A stretch of 64,000 nt of DNA, from the NCBI RefSeq assembly GCF_036417845.1, contig NC_089991.1, positions 12,617,001 to 12,681,000 of the forward strand, given 5' to 3'. Numbering within the stretch: position 1 is the first letter of the stretch; every line of letters begins with the position of its first letter. Position numbers and translations under genes: made by a program. The notes beneath the pieces are model-generated. The model saw only the letters and a list, made by a program, of their open reading frames with translations. It was not told the origin of the DNA and ran no database searches. Of this stretch, positions 1 through 12,410 are shown piece by piece. This DNA is from Apteryx mantelli (Eukaryota > Chordata > Aves > Apterygiformes > Apterygidae).

Positions 1-3000
1 TTAATTATACACCCCAGAGGATGAATATATTGGGACTTGATACCGTAAGACAGAGACATGTGTTAGCAGTGCTCTGCAGTTTGTACCGTTCAGAGATGAC
101 CTTGATTCCTGTTCTGGTGGAGGAGTTGATGTCTAACTGGGAGGATTCTGTGGTTCTGATGACAAGGTGGTAATTTAACACCATGGTCAGCTTTACCCTG
201 AAGCTTGTTTCTAATTAGTAGGAGTGAGACAAGGGGAAAAATACAAGAGAGAGAGAGAGAGCTTGAAAGTTTAAGGGCATTAATTGCCTCCCAGCTGTCA
301 GAGTAGTAATTAAATTCAGCTTGTTGACTTCAGCTTTGTTGCGATTATGTGAAATTAATCTTCAAACACATTGAAAGCTTCCATTGCTCTTTGCTTTAGT
401 GCTGAAACCAGCAAATCCAAAACAATATGCAGAGAGGCATTGGCATGTGTCTGGCAGTCACCCAACAAAAAATGTCAACTTAGGGAAATGCAGTGAAACT
501 TTTTTCCCAGTTGTTTGGGTTTGTGCAATGTTTTTTCCCCTTGTTTATTTCCCTGGCCAGGTCAGAGCTGTGGTTGTCTCTCTAAGAGAGCAGAAACTTC
601 ACTGACAATCTTTTGAAAAGGTTGCAAAAGCCCAGTTCAAATTCTTCTCCCATCCCTTAGCTCAAGCTGGATTAGATGTGAAGGATTACTTGGAAATTTC
701 ATCTTTCAAAGAACAAATCCTTCTTGGTTGTTAACTTTTGATTAGCACTGTCAACCTCCCTGTGCTATTCATCACACACAATTAAAAGCAGTTTCTGCCC
801 CAGAAAGCTAGAACTCGAACTCCCTGCTTAGTATGCAAATACACTACCTGAATTGTGCATATATGTCAGGAATTTATGCATCAGTGTAGTCAGTGGAAGC
901 TTTGCTATTAACATCAGCTACTAGTACCTTAAGCCCTTGTTATGTAAGTGAGGCATGCATAAATACATTAATGCATTTTACATCCCTACTTTCAAAAAAA
1001 GAGTCATTTTTCTGGGAATATAAGAATTCCCTTGTAACTGCACTTACTATATTAATTAAGTGAAGCTCACTTCTTAAACAGTGATGTACCAAGCAGTAAT
1101 TGTTTGGGTGGACAATTGTCTTACATCTAGGCAAAAACATTTATCTCTACTGCTTTTAGCTACAAGGTTTTGCCCAGGTGTTACAAGCTAGATCAGATTG
1201 GCAGACTGATTTAGATTTTTCTGCCAAGTTTTGATGTCATCTTTAAGAAAAGGTAATCCCAGTAAACAAAATTTGCAGCAGGAGTCGCCCACTTTGCAGG
1301 GTATGGGATAACTGGGTACCAAGTGGCATGTGAGATCTATGTGGAGAAAATGCATTCTATATTCAGTGTTGCACGGACCAGAAGGAGAAAAAGAATAGCA
1401 GAAGTCAGTATTGCTTTCTCTCCTGAGTGGCTTAAAGGCTCTATCTGAATATGGACACTCAGCTGAAGCCATTGAGTTACATACACTGACTGATTTACTG
1501 AATGTGAGCTGCATGCCATAACCTCTTGCGCATGGGTCGCCCTAAGCTTACTCCATATGTGTGGTCGCATGTATTAGCTTAAACCACTATGAGCCAACTG
1601 CCCATGATACTGAATCCTGACTTGGCAGTTAAAGAACATACTGAATTGTTTTGCTGAACCAAGTCCGTAGGCTCTGTTCCAAATTATTTATTGTATATAG
1701 GCTCTGTCGCACTTCTGCCATAAAATAGTGGTCATAAGCCTCATGGCTGTTTAAGGCCAAAAGCCAAACCCTCCTGCTTAGTTTAGCACAGCGCACCAGA
1801 TCTATCCCTTGGTAGACTTTCTTCTTCTAGCAGATACTGTTATCAGTGCTCACTTGTACTTGCTTTGACGATGGTGGGAAAGGAGTGGCTCCATGAAGGC
1901 TGCCCTTTCTTTTAACTTTGGAGCAAGTAGTTGGCACAAGAAGAAAACTGGGATGAAGTAGTGTGCAGTATTGAACTTCCTGCATCATGGGTTCCCATAG
2001 CTGGGGTCCAATGAGGACTCTAGCTAGAACAGGCTGATACCTGCAAAACTCACTGCTGGTTGCCTGACCACTACCAAAGGTGGAGATTCACTGAGTCCCA
2101 GAGATGTTGCACCTTGGGAAACAGACCTGGAAGCAGCTTGTCACTACTTTGGAAACCATTAGGAAGGGCTGGGGTCCATCTGGGTCTTCTCTGGCTGTCT
2201 GGAAACTTTGCTGGGGCAAATTGCTCTGTGGTCTGATGACTGACAACTCTAGTGCCCTAGTGTCTGGATACTTATCCCTTCCCCCTCTCCCTTTTTTTTT
2301 GTAGCACCTACTTGATTCTCTAGGTGGTCAAAGAAGAACACAATTTGCAAGTCTCATTTTCATGCTGTGTACAAAAGCTTTATAGGATTTCTTTGGGGAA
2401 AACTGTTTGACATCTTCCTGGATGATGGCAAACACTACTAGCTCTGTTTACCTTCAAGAACTACATTCAGTCCTATGATGCTACATAACCTCACATAATC
2501 TCTGTTTTTTGCCTCTACTATAATATATGCTCTATAAAAGATGTCAACTGATAGAGGGCAGAGTTCAGTCTCTCTGAGATGTATTACAAGGAAGGAGTTT
2601 ACATGTGAAGCCAGCTACTTGATGCAAAGTCTGGTTGCTGAGATTGCTGAAGGGCAGAACCCCTCACCTGCTTTTGGTGTCACTTTTTTCCTGAATCTTA
2701 CTAAAAATTGCCTTATTGTCTAAGCTTGGAGAAGTCCCAGTATAAACCAAAAAGCACAGAGGGATTTTTACCCTTCTGGCAACACAGAATTCTTATTATC
2801 TGAAAATGCACCACAATTAATTTCAGTACCATTGGCTATATGCCTGGCAGTCATCCATGGCAGCCTCAAAACACATGCTTCTGTTCTAGTTTAGGCAGTT
2901 CTTGGCCTTACTATTTGTCAGCTTCCCCCTCAAGGGAAGAGTGATGAGAAATTACTGTCAATGTGTATAATAATGCAGGACATGACTCTCCATCAGCAGA

Positions 3001-3959
3001 AAGAACTGGGACTGGTATCTTGGATAAATCTCCTTCTTTATTTCATTGGCTGTCTCATCCCCAAATGTAGTTCTGATTTTGAAGGGAAGTACATATTTTG
3101 AACGCTGTATCCATGTATTCTTGAACAGCAGCAGATCTCTAGGTACCTCTCTAGGATAGAGATGACAATGTGCTACTAGAACATTGGGAAATTCCATTTA
3201 AATCTGTGTATCACAGATGTCCAGGTATGCTTGATTAGGTCATTCAGACTGGCCCTGTCCAAAGAAACTTTAGATGCTTAACTAGAGTATCTAGAGAGCC
3301 TCTCTCTATGAGTAGAAAGAGTTTGCTCTCTCTACAACCTGTGGAGAGAAAGAAGCCCTTACAAACAAGGCTCAGATCACCTAAAGTAAGCTATGAAGAT
3401 AATTCCAGTAAAGATTGTGAGGCACTGGGGTGGAGAGTGAGGGTGTTGAGTGAAGACAAGTCACAGCAAAGCTGTCATTGTGCTCTGAAGGAAATGCTGG
3501 AAGTCTTTGCTTGCTGAGTCCCTGCAGTTCGTTGTGCTAAGCATGGCTGAGACCCTTATTAGCAGAGCCTGCCACAGGCTTTGACATGGTTTTGGCTAAA
3601 CCTAAGAAAAGAAATTGCAAACTCATGACAAGGACTAACTTTTGAGTTTGTAACCAAATTCACTCATTTAATTTTTTTTTTCCCCCTTGCTCATCATATA
3701 ATTCAGCTATGATCAGTTGAAAGTCCCCTGGAGGGTGTAGTCACTGCAGAAGTATCCTGGGCTGTTACTTGGGGCATAGTTTTAAAATCTCATATGAACC
3801 CCGCATACAAGCCTTTGTATACCTTTGAGCCCAGCAGAGGAGTACAGCCTAGAGCCTGGGTTTTGATGTAACACAGGCTACTCGGCAGTGTGGATGCAAG
3901 GTGTATGTAGCCTTGATTACAGCATTTGGGACTGGGGAGGTAGCAGTCCTCCACCACCT
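1..3959. other. Intergenic, AT-rich, no gene seen
   Basis: Only short chance frames (up to 108 codons) without recognisable domains or splice-bounded homology. No transposon is recognisable apart from the GA run at 246-261. Confidence 0.7.
246..261. repeat. (GA)n short microsatellite
   Basis: An uninterrupted AG/GA run of about 8 units. Confidence 0.85.
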
Positions 3960-4160
3960 TCCCACGTTTCCCCATTCTGTGCGCCCAGACATCCTGGAGC
4001 CCAGTCGAGGCATCTGCAGCCCCAGCGTCCGCGCGGCTGCATGGGCATGAGCCAATCGTTATGCAGCTGCGTGGCCGTTGCCTCCTGCAACGGGCAGACT
4101 CTGCACTGCAGACACATCCTGGGATCTTCTGGTTGCTGCCGTTCTTAAATACAGCTTTGC
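3960..4160. promoter_or_regulatory. Small CpG-rich patch with CCAAT box and RFX X-box-like palindrome
   Basis: This is a local rise in CpG and GC (gcgtccgcgcggctgc and others) inside AT-rich DNA. It contains CCAAT at 4052-4056, an X-box-like inverted repeat GTTGC-CTCCT-GCAAC at 4077-4091 and a TAAATA at 4146-4151. RFX and NF-Y sites commonly occur together in promoters. No gene is recognisable on either side, so this could be an unannotated promoter, an enhancer or a chance GC-rich patch. Confidence 0.35.
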
Positions 4161-4859
4161 TCTTACAAAGCTGTTTCTCTTTCTCATTAGAAAACAGGAG
4201 AATCACTCACCCTAAATTTAACCCTCATCTTAACTCTTTAACCCCAATTTCTTTCTAAATTATTTATTTCAGACTTTTCTATTATTTTTTGAGCAGTGCT
4301 GACAGGCGATAGTTCTGGAATAGTGAAATGTCTTGCAACCATGGTAACGCAATGCATTTATTGAAAAGTTTTCTGATGCTAAAAGAATTAGTTTACTGCA
4401 ACCTTGTACCTTGGGTTTCCTGTGAGATTCCTGGGCTCACTCTGTTGTTTGAAAGCACAAAACTCATTGACTGATCAGGTAACATTGCAAAGAATCACTC
4501 TGACACACTACACAGCATTTGCCCCTGGAGTATACAGCAGGAACAAGCCCAAAGGAAACTACTTATGAAAACTATCGAGCTGGAAAATTTGGAAGTATTG
4601 TCATTATAGGGTACTATTCTGTTGTAGAATTCCCTTGCTTCAGATATAAGCTTTAACTTTGCAGCAATCTGTTTTGATTTGTAAAGAGAAACAGAAGCCC
4701 TGCCACAGACAACAATAAGCAATTCCTCTCCTCTTTTCATCTTGCAACGATTTGCTCCCAGTGGGAACAGATTCCTGCTTGCTTAAATCACCAGTACCTC
4801 CACTGTAAATATTACCCATAGTTTACATCTCTTTTTGTTATCTCTGTCTCTCTAGTGAA

Positions 4860-5240
4860 TTTATATCTAATCTTACTCTTTTTCTTCTGTATTATGCTGA
4901 ATTAAAGTCTCCTAAGTGCATGAAAAATGGTGACTGTTATGCATGAACGAAAATTAATAAAGCCAGGAGAGAACATGAAATCAATAATCTAATCCTGACA
5001 GCTTTCTTTGTCTCTGTGACCAGCCTGTAAGGATGTACTAGTGTTTCCTTCTGTTTAAAATTAATTGAACTATTTTATCATATCAGATAAAAGTGCACTC
5101 TTTGTGCTATTGAAGTGATAATTATGACACGATAATTACAGTCTGTGGCCTGCGTGATTCTGTGAATGAGTCAGCAAGGCAATTAGTTTGCAAAAGCAAC
5201 TTTATATGAATGTGTCCCTACAGAGAGAGCTGCAGGATAG
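4860..5240. promoter_or_regulatory. Candidate regulatory block with NF-E2/AP-1 and homeodomain motifs
   Basis: Within about 380 bp there are TAAT/ATTA cores, a GATA site in atcagataaaa (about 5084-5094) and gataattatgacacgataat, a closely spaced pair of gataat units. There is also an NF-E2-like ATGAGTCAGCA at 5166-5176. The texture is that of a conserved non-coding element, but conservation cannot be judged here. Confidence 0.3.
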
Positions 5241-7164
5241 TCTAGCTGCTTATTATCTCTGTTCCCCAACCTTTCTTGTTCCCAAGAGGATTAGTTTCCC
5301 CACCCCCAGTTTGGGCAATTCATTTGGGTAAAGAAAATATCTGTAGGAATTAAAGACAGAAAACAATGGAAACAGTTCCAGACTTTAAGGCTGTGAATTC
5401 TGAGGTCTGTGATGATCCTTTGAGAAATTCTGTTTGATGCCATGAAGATATGGGCTAGCCCCATGCCTGGAGCACCTCAGTGTGCAAAGCCTTAACGTTG
5501 TTCTGGAAGTGGGAAGACAAAATACCTGTTAGTGGAGAAAACTAAAAGCACCAAATGATGCTGTAAGAACTGCTTGGTCTGGGCAAGCTCAAAGCATAAT
5601 AATGCTTTATCCCAAGCCATTTACAGTTTGAACCAAGAGACAAGATATAGATACTGATACATGCAGGTGAAGAAATAATGAAACAATACTGGGAGACACG
5701 ATAGAGTACAGTCTCACAGCATGGTAGTTAAGTTGTTAGGTTGATCACTTTTAGGGAGGAGGTAGTGAAGAAGGAGAAGGTTGTTTTATTTCTATGTTTC
5801 ATTTTCTTGTGTAAGATCCCAGGGGAAAAAGGAATAATCCTGATCTCATAACAAAGCAGGAATAAATTTCAATAAATAATACACAGGACAACATATTGGA
5901 AAATGGAGAGAAAACAAAATACGAAACAGCTGCTTACTAAATGAACATCATCCATCCTGTTAGCTTTTGAGACAGTGGAAGAAACAGTATGTGATCATCC
6001 AATTAAAGATAATGCATATTCAGTATGAACCAGAAAAGGTGAATTAGGGCAACCTTTCCTAACTTTGTAGTGTCTAATTTTGAAACTCTAATTTTCTTTG
6101 AATGCGTGAGTAATTGTATCTTGGCTGTATTATTAATCTGTCACAATGTTTACTTCTAAGCTAGTTCCACCTTGGGCATGCCAATATGAATGTCATAAGA
6201 TCAGGTCAGATCCAAGGCAATTCAAATAGGCAGGACATATCATGATATTCAAGGAATAAAAATATGTTACCATCTGTGAAATTTCTGAGGAGGTGCATTC
6301 CCTCATCTTTGTAGACGTGATGAGTTGCAAGGGAGCTGTCAGCAAGAAGGATTTGTATATAACATATTGCCTCCTGATAAAAGGAACCAATAAAAATAAA
6401 CACATATACAACTTGTCACTATTAGATCTAGATTTGGAGTTCAGGAGACAGATGCTCTGATCATATCAGCAGTGCTCCATTGAATTCTTTATATACTAAG
6501 TGAGAATGTGATTCAGAAAGAACCACAGACTTGTTCCAAACAGTGTGGGAGATATTCTGGGAGAAAAAATGATGTATCCTGTAATGTTCATAAAGAAGAC
6601 ATTTTTATTCTTTGGGAAAGACTAGGTTGGCTAGAGAGAATAACCCTGTGCTGCATGTATGTCTTGGGGATCAAAACCAAATTGGAGAGTCTGTCACATG
6701 CAGCCTAAGTGATGTCTGTTTGAATGACACATGACACAGTTCCTCTTGGAGGCCATGTACCTGGCCTAACCTCAAAACTTATTTAAAAGAATAGCTCAAA
6801 GACCAAAAACAATTTTTTTTTCAATAAGAAACCAAACCATTTACTGTTCCATTGTTTCCTTAATGTGGCTGCATTGCCATTATTAAGGTCCTCTTCATTC
6901 CTCTCCCCCCACCATCCCATACAGAGGCAATTGTTGGAGATTGCAGCCAGACACCTCTTCAGTAACATTTTCCAGTTCATTTACATAACGGGGTTTGGAT
7001 AATGACAATTGCTATCTCGGACACTCTGTTTATTAACAGGTTTCAACCTGCAAAAGAACCCCCAAAACCATGCCTAAAATCCTAAACACTAAAGTTCTCA
7101 TTCTTTGTCAAAAAAATATTTCCAGCTTCTCAGTTCCTTCCCTTGCAGAAAGAAGGGAACAAAC
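5241..7164. other. Intergenic, nothing recognised
   Basis: AT-rich single-copy-looking DNA. No domain, RNA gene or named repeat is visible. Confidence 0.65.
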
Positions 7165-7262
7165 TGATGGAAGAATAGTAGAACCAGAGAAATGTTGGCT
7201 GAAAAAGACCTCTGGTGGTCACTAATCCGACTTCCCATTTGGAACAAGATCGCCAGCAAAGC
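7165..7262 (-). mobile_element. Possible degraded CR1 3'-end fragment, minus strand
   Basis: The stretch with gaaatgttggctgaaaaaga, cctctggtggtcactaatcc and gacttccca resembles the reverse complement of a CR1 3' end (the family has gttggaagagacctctgga then a gtcatctagtccaac block). Divergence is high and no tail repeat is visible. The short length leaves room for chance. Confidence 0.5.
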
Positions 7263-10200
7263 CAAAAAAACCCTTACAAAGCAGAGAAGCTCCCCACGTA
7301 TATTTTATAATCATATGTGCTCATTCACTTCATACAATAAAACAGCTTCTGAGTTACTGGGGAAACCATATCCTAGAAACAGCTTGGGCAGCAGCACAGG
7401 TCTTAGCGGAGGGGCTCTGCACTGTGACCAGTGGTGCACCATGTGCAGAAGGCTGACATTGTCTCAGCCCAGCCATCCACCTGTTTTTTCAGGTAGTGCT
7501 GCCCACCCGACTGAGCTAGCAGGAAGGAACATAAGCTCAGATGCCAGCTGTGAGCCAAACAGGCTGGGCTCGATCAGCTGCTCAGGACTGCTTTGCATTG
7601 ATGTACCACAACATGGATGTGAGGGGTGGACACCCCAGCATGTGTCCCTCCTCTCTGATTCCATGGGATGTCTCTGAACAGTAGTAATAAATAGCTGGAG
7701 CTGTTTGGGCAGGGACATGAGTCAGAACACCATGATGGAGGTGAAGGAAGAGTTACAACTGGACGCCTTTTGCGTGGTCTGGTCATTTTATGCCGGTTGA
7801 ATAGGTGCAAGGGGTCCCTGGAAGCCCTGCTGGGACTAGTGAGAAATTTCTTCCAGGTAGGCATTGTACAGGATAAGCATGAGATCCCTTTTGGGGTTCC
7901 CCTCTCAAACTCCAAGGCAGAGGAAGGGAGGGAGTTTTGCAGGGAGCACTGTGAGACACTAGCAGTGCTGTCCTTCATAAGACGTCTGTGAAGGCCACCA
8001 TGACTCACACAAGTCTTCAGGGGCTGGCTAGAGCTTTCTGCCCACTGGACTTCATCCCCATATTACTGCCAGAGCAGCCCTGGAGATGGCTGAAACCTGT
8101 ATTTCCTTCTTTACAGGCTTCAAGATCTGTCGTGCACGCAGAGAATATTTCGTTCTTCGTGCACAGGGAGGGAGGATGAGATATGAAGAAACGTGTTTTA
8201 GTGACAAGAAGGGATCATTGCCATGTGGCTAGCATGTAAAGTGTAAAAAGGAACAACTCTGGTGATTTCAGCAACTTGTTTCAGACTCTGGGGCAATAGC
8301 CTATTGCAGAAATCTTTAATCTGTCATGCAGACCTCATGAATAAAATTCATTCATTCATACAGTCAAACTTATGACTGCGTTTAGTTTGACTATTTAGAT
8401 GATGCTGAAGGGGTGATTGTCAGTACATAAACTTTTATGGTTATTTCCAGCATAGGGCAATGGCTGTGACAGTGGCAAAAATTTTGCATCACTGATAGTT
8501 CTTGAAAAGAGTGTGGGAGAAGAAAATCAGCATTCGTTTGTGGAAACGAATCTTTGTCCAAGATTTTGTTATTGAAAATATGACTGATGTCACATGTCAT
8601 TTGTTGTCTTGCACTAATATACATTTTTCTGAGAGTCAAGATAGTGCTGAAAATATGACAGTGTTGAGATATGAAACAAAATGTCTATACACATGGGTAA
8701 CATATTATTAGCTCAGCTGATAAAATTGGAAAAAAGGGAAGAAAAAAGGAAAAAAGCTTTTCATACCTGAAGCAGAAGCAACACAGTTCAGACAAAGTAC
8801 AGTTTGTGACTGGGTTTAACTTGCTATGAAATCTAGCCCAGAACTTTGATCCAAGTTCCCTACTTCCTTTGATTATGAGTGAAAGAAAACAGGACAGATG
8901 ATAGTCCCAATGGTGCCCTGCATGGGGTTGCTAGAGAACCAGTGAAATAATCTGAGATTGCTTCTGAATACCTTTTTTCTAAAACAATTTATCCTACAAT
9001 GACACCTGGTGGTTGCTTTTCTTTGGCAGCGAATTCTTACGGAAGTATCTTCCAAGGCAAGCATTGCCCTAGGGTGAATTGTCCTTCTGCAGGAATTCTC
9101 TGGGGTTCTATTTTCGGGTGAACATGCAAATATACTGACAAAGTTGAGCATCTTTTACAGCTAATATGCAGCACACAGTCACTCCTTAGGGTCAGTCACT
9201 GTGGACAATTGTCTTGTTGAAAATTATTTGATAGACAAGTATGCAGAGCAGAGAAGCCACCACTGCATCTGGACAGTAGTTTATTCTGTAGAGCAGTCAC
9301 TGTTTGGCTCAAGAATATGCTCAGATTTGTCAGACTGGAGCATTCATGTACCTGTTTTGGCAGCAGGATTTACGAGCGTGCTCAGAAGTGGGTGCATCTC
9401 TCTGCTGCAGCTGGTGAGCATCACTGCCCTTGGTTGCCTAGTGCCTTGCAGAGAGCAAGTCCTGGTTGTCCGCTTGTGGACATTGGGACTCATGGATGGC
9501 TGTAAGTCAAGCAATGGCGGCAGGAGCAGAGCCCTCCAAAAACTGATTCTCTCCCCCAGACAACCACTCGAGAAAGCCCTAGAAAGACAGAGAAGCTACA
9601 AATGACCACTATCAGCCCCTGGGTTATCTCTTTCCTGGGGCTGGGTACCATCCGCTGACCGGAAAAGACTGTGCAGCCTGTTCCCCTCTCCCGGAGAGCA
9701 CCAGCTCAGGAGGCAGCAATGCCCAGCACAGGGTCTAGTCCAAGACACGACCGCAAGGCAGACCTGGGTCTCAGATCAACATGCATGACCCGTGGTCCTT
9801 GGATGTTTGTACAAAAGTCCCTCTGGCCATCAAGATGGACAGTTTGGACCCTGTGGCTATCACAGGCAATCTCCTGGCTGGGTGGAACCCAAGCCATACC
9901 TCTCTTCTCAGAAGCTCACTGCTAACAGCCCCTTTTAGAAACTTGCAGGCAACTCAACACTCCTTTTTCATGAGTTTTATTGTTCCAGAGCTATTCTTAC
10001 TGGACAGACTGTACAGGGTAGTTGCCATCCTGTTTAACAATATGCCAGGACAATATTGCCTAAGGAGAAGGGAAAGCATTGCAGGCAGCAGCAAGACATG
10101 GAGTTTTAAAATTGCACAGAACAGGCAGTGGGGTTGTGAGCTCTCGGCAGGTGGAGTATGGAGGGAGTGATATGAATGAACTCCATGGACTTTGGTTCAT

Positions 10201-12071
10201 TTTAAACTAATGTGGGCAAAATAAGAATTAGGCACTGGCAGCTATCATTGTTGGATGCTACATTGGTTCTTATGGAAAAGTTTGGGAAATATCAGAGAGA
10301 ACTGCAAAATTTGGTCAGTAATGGTCTTAGTTGTAAAGTCAGGATCCAGCCGTGTACAACGAGGGCCGGATTCCTGTCTGAGACTCAAAATATTCAAATC
10401 CAGCATTACTAATGATTAAAACTGTATACTGTTTTTATTTGACTCCAAACTAAATTCTTCACTGTGATATCATCCCATTAGGTCCTTGTAGATGCTCATT
10501 TTGGACTTTCACTGAATGGTTGGAAGCACTGATGGCTGTAAAAAAAAAGTCAGTAGTGCTGGCTCCTGTTTTCTACAAAATGGGTTTTCTTTCCTTCAAA
10601 ATTTTACAAAAACTGTGGCTGCTTTTGTCAAAATCTAAATATGTGTTTTTATAACAACCTAAACAGAATTTACCTGTGGCCTATTAAAGCCGTAGAAACT
10701 TCTGGAAAAAATAGGATAGACGTTCCTCAACATTTCTCCTGGGAATACAAAAGACATCCCCCTCGGCCGGAGCAAGATGAAGATACAAATGGCTGTTGCT
10801 GTTTATGCTCTAGGATTGTGCAGGCTCCCCCAGAGAAGGTATATGCACAGTAGCTTGTACATTTGGGACTCCTAAAGCTCTGCTGCTGCTACAGCTCTTT
10901 TTTCTCCTGCTTCCCTGCTGCGACCAGCAATTATGTGCTCTCTTATTTTTCCCCCCAAGAAACGAAGCCTAGAGTCAGCCCACGAGGAGCGTACATGGTT
11001 AATACTCTATGCCCTGTTGACTTGCACATCAAAGGAAATTTCTTAATCTGTTTGTACTCTTTAACCTACTGTTTCTTCTCATTACTGGCACTGAAAATAC
11101 ATCTGTGATCTCTGCTGAAAACACTGGCTACTCAGGATGCACTGAGGGTTCATTGCTCAGTATCAGCAAGATCTTTATAATCTACATACTCTTAACTTCT
11201 ATGTTAGGTCTTGTTTACTTGCAGTTGTTTCTTGCAACTGAGATATCTAGATTTGAATTCAATTCTTTCATGTGTCAACATCTTAAAACACCTCCTAAAC
11301 ATGTGTGAACATCTTGCACCATCATCAATCAAATGCTGTAACCCATGTCTCCTGGTCATCTGCTGGTGAGAGAGCAGAGCACTATGAGGTTTCCCTGGCA
11401 AGTGCCAGTGTTTTGTTTCAACACCAAAAGCTTTGAATTTTGTTTTGCTGTGCTTTTTTTTTTTTTTCCTGTTACTTTCTTCCAAAGCAGCATTCTCCAT
11501 TCAAATCTGACATACTTAAATTAAAAGGTTAAGCAACTCGAAATGAAATGTTTTGTTTCCAGTCCAGTGAAAACTTTTTAATTCATCTCAAATTCAATTA
11601 GAATGTGTTTCCTTTTTTCTTGAGGATGAGGAGTTGGTTTTATTGAACTTGCCCATCCTCCTGTCCCCTTGAAGGAAATATATGACTTGAAACCAAATTA
11701 ATTGGAAAACACGGTGCTTGTCTGGCTTCACCTGTCTTGCAGGTAGTTTCTCACATGTGGCACTTCACTTCCTGAGGTGCAACGAGATTGAGAGCAGGAT
11801 TAGGGCTCTGACAGCTGAGCTCTGTCATCTTAGAGCAGCCTTACCATCTCCAGCGGCCCACCTATCCTCTGCCAGAGGTTATGGCTTTCCAGGAGAGGTG
11901 GCAGGGCCAGATGTGTGTCACCTCCACACCTTTGGCTCAACAGATGAGAGTATGAGCTCCAACCTCCCTCTGGGGAGGGTTGTGGCAGCTGAGGGATTAG
12001 CACATGCTCACTTCTGCTGTGCCTTCTATCAGGGTAGCAATTTCTGACCACGTGTCAGGGCAGATGTGACT
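7263..12071. other. Intergenic, somewhat GC-richer at 7400-8110 and 9300-9900
   Basis: The longest frames (161 codons at 7192-7677, 144 at 7574-8008 minus, 134 at 9201-9605) match no family I know and overlap each other on both strands, as expected of GC-richer non-coding DNA. A purine-rich patch (ggaaaaaaggg type) lies at 8728-8756, and a T-run at 11454-11467. Confidence 0.6.
8362..8393. repeat. 9-bp perfect inverted repeat with short loop
   Basis: AGTCAAACT at 8362-8370 pairs exactly with AGTTTGACT at 8384-8392, with 13 nt between. It directly follows three ATTC units. Confidence 0.8.
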
Positions 12072-12105
12072 TAAATCAGACCCCTTCCTAAATCAGACCC
12101 CTTGG
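12072..12105 (+). repeat. 17-bp tandem duplication
   Basis: The unit taaatcagaccccttcc at 12072-12088 is followed at once by taaatcagaccccttgg at 12089-12105, with two mismatches at the end of the unit. Confidence 0.85.
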
Positions 12106-12340
12106 CACTTGTGCACCATTTATGTCAGTGCTAGTGAAACACTTTGTGCTGTACTTTTAGCTTGTTTTCTTTCACCAGCCAGCTGCACACAGATACATGA
12201 GTGACAAACATGGGAAAATATAACTGAAATTTTTATAAGAGTGGCAAAAAGACTCAGGAGGCTACAGGAGAAGGAGTTAGGTATTGAATAGAATTAAGTG
12301 ACTATGCAGAAGTCAAAGGGTAGCAAATCGTATATGGAGT

Positions 12341-12410
12341 TTATATATACATTTATACATACATGTATATTTATATATACATTATATATATATATATATA
12401 TAATAAAAAT
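12341..12410. repeat. AT-rich (TA)n microsatellite
   Basis: About 70 nt of TATA and TACA units with a perfect TA run near 12384-12402. It may be polymorphic and could unwind easily. Confidence 0.9.

Noticed and set aside
3790..4206. 138-codon minus-strand frame with Cys/Arg-rich sequence
   Set aside because: It coincides with the CpG-rich patch, where stop codons are rarer on all frames. No signal peptide or domain pattern, and competing frames on both strands.
7192..7677. 161-codon open frame
   Set aside because: It starts in a likely CR1 fragment, matches no protein family, and is overlapped by equally long frames on the other strand.
12341..12410. TA-rich stretch as a promoter TATA region
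   Set aside because: It is a microsatellite with no initiator, CpG or exon nearby.
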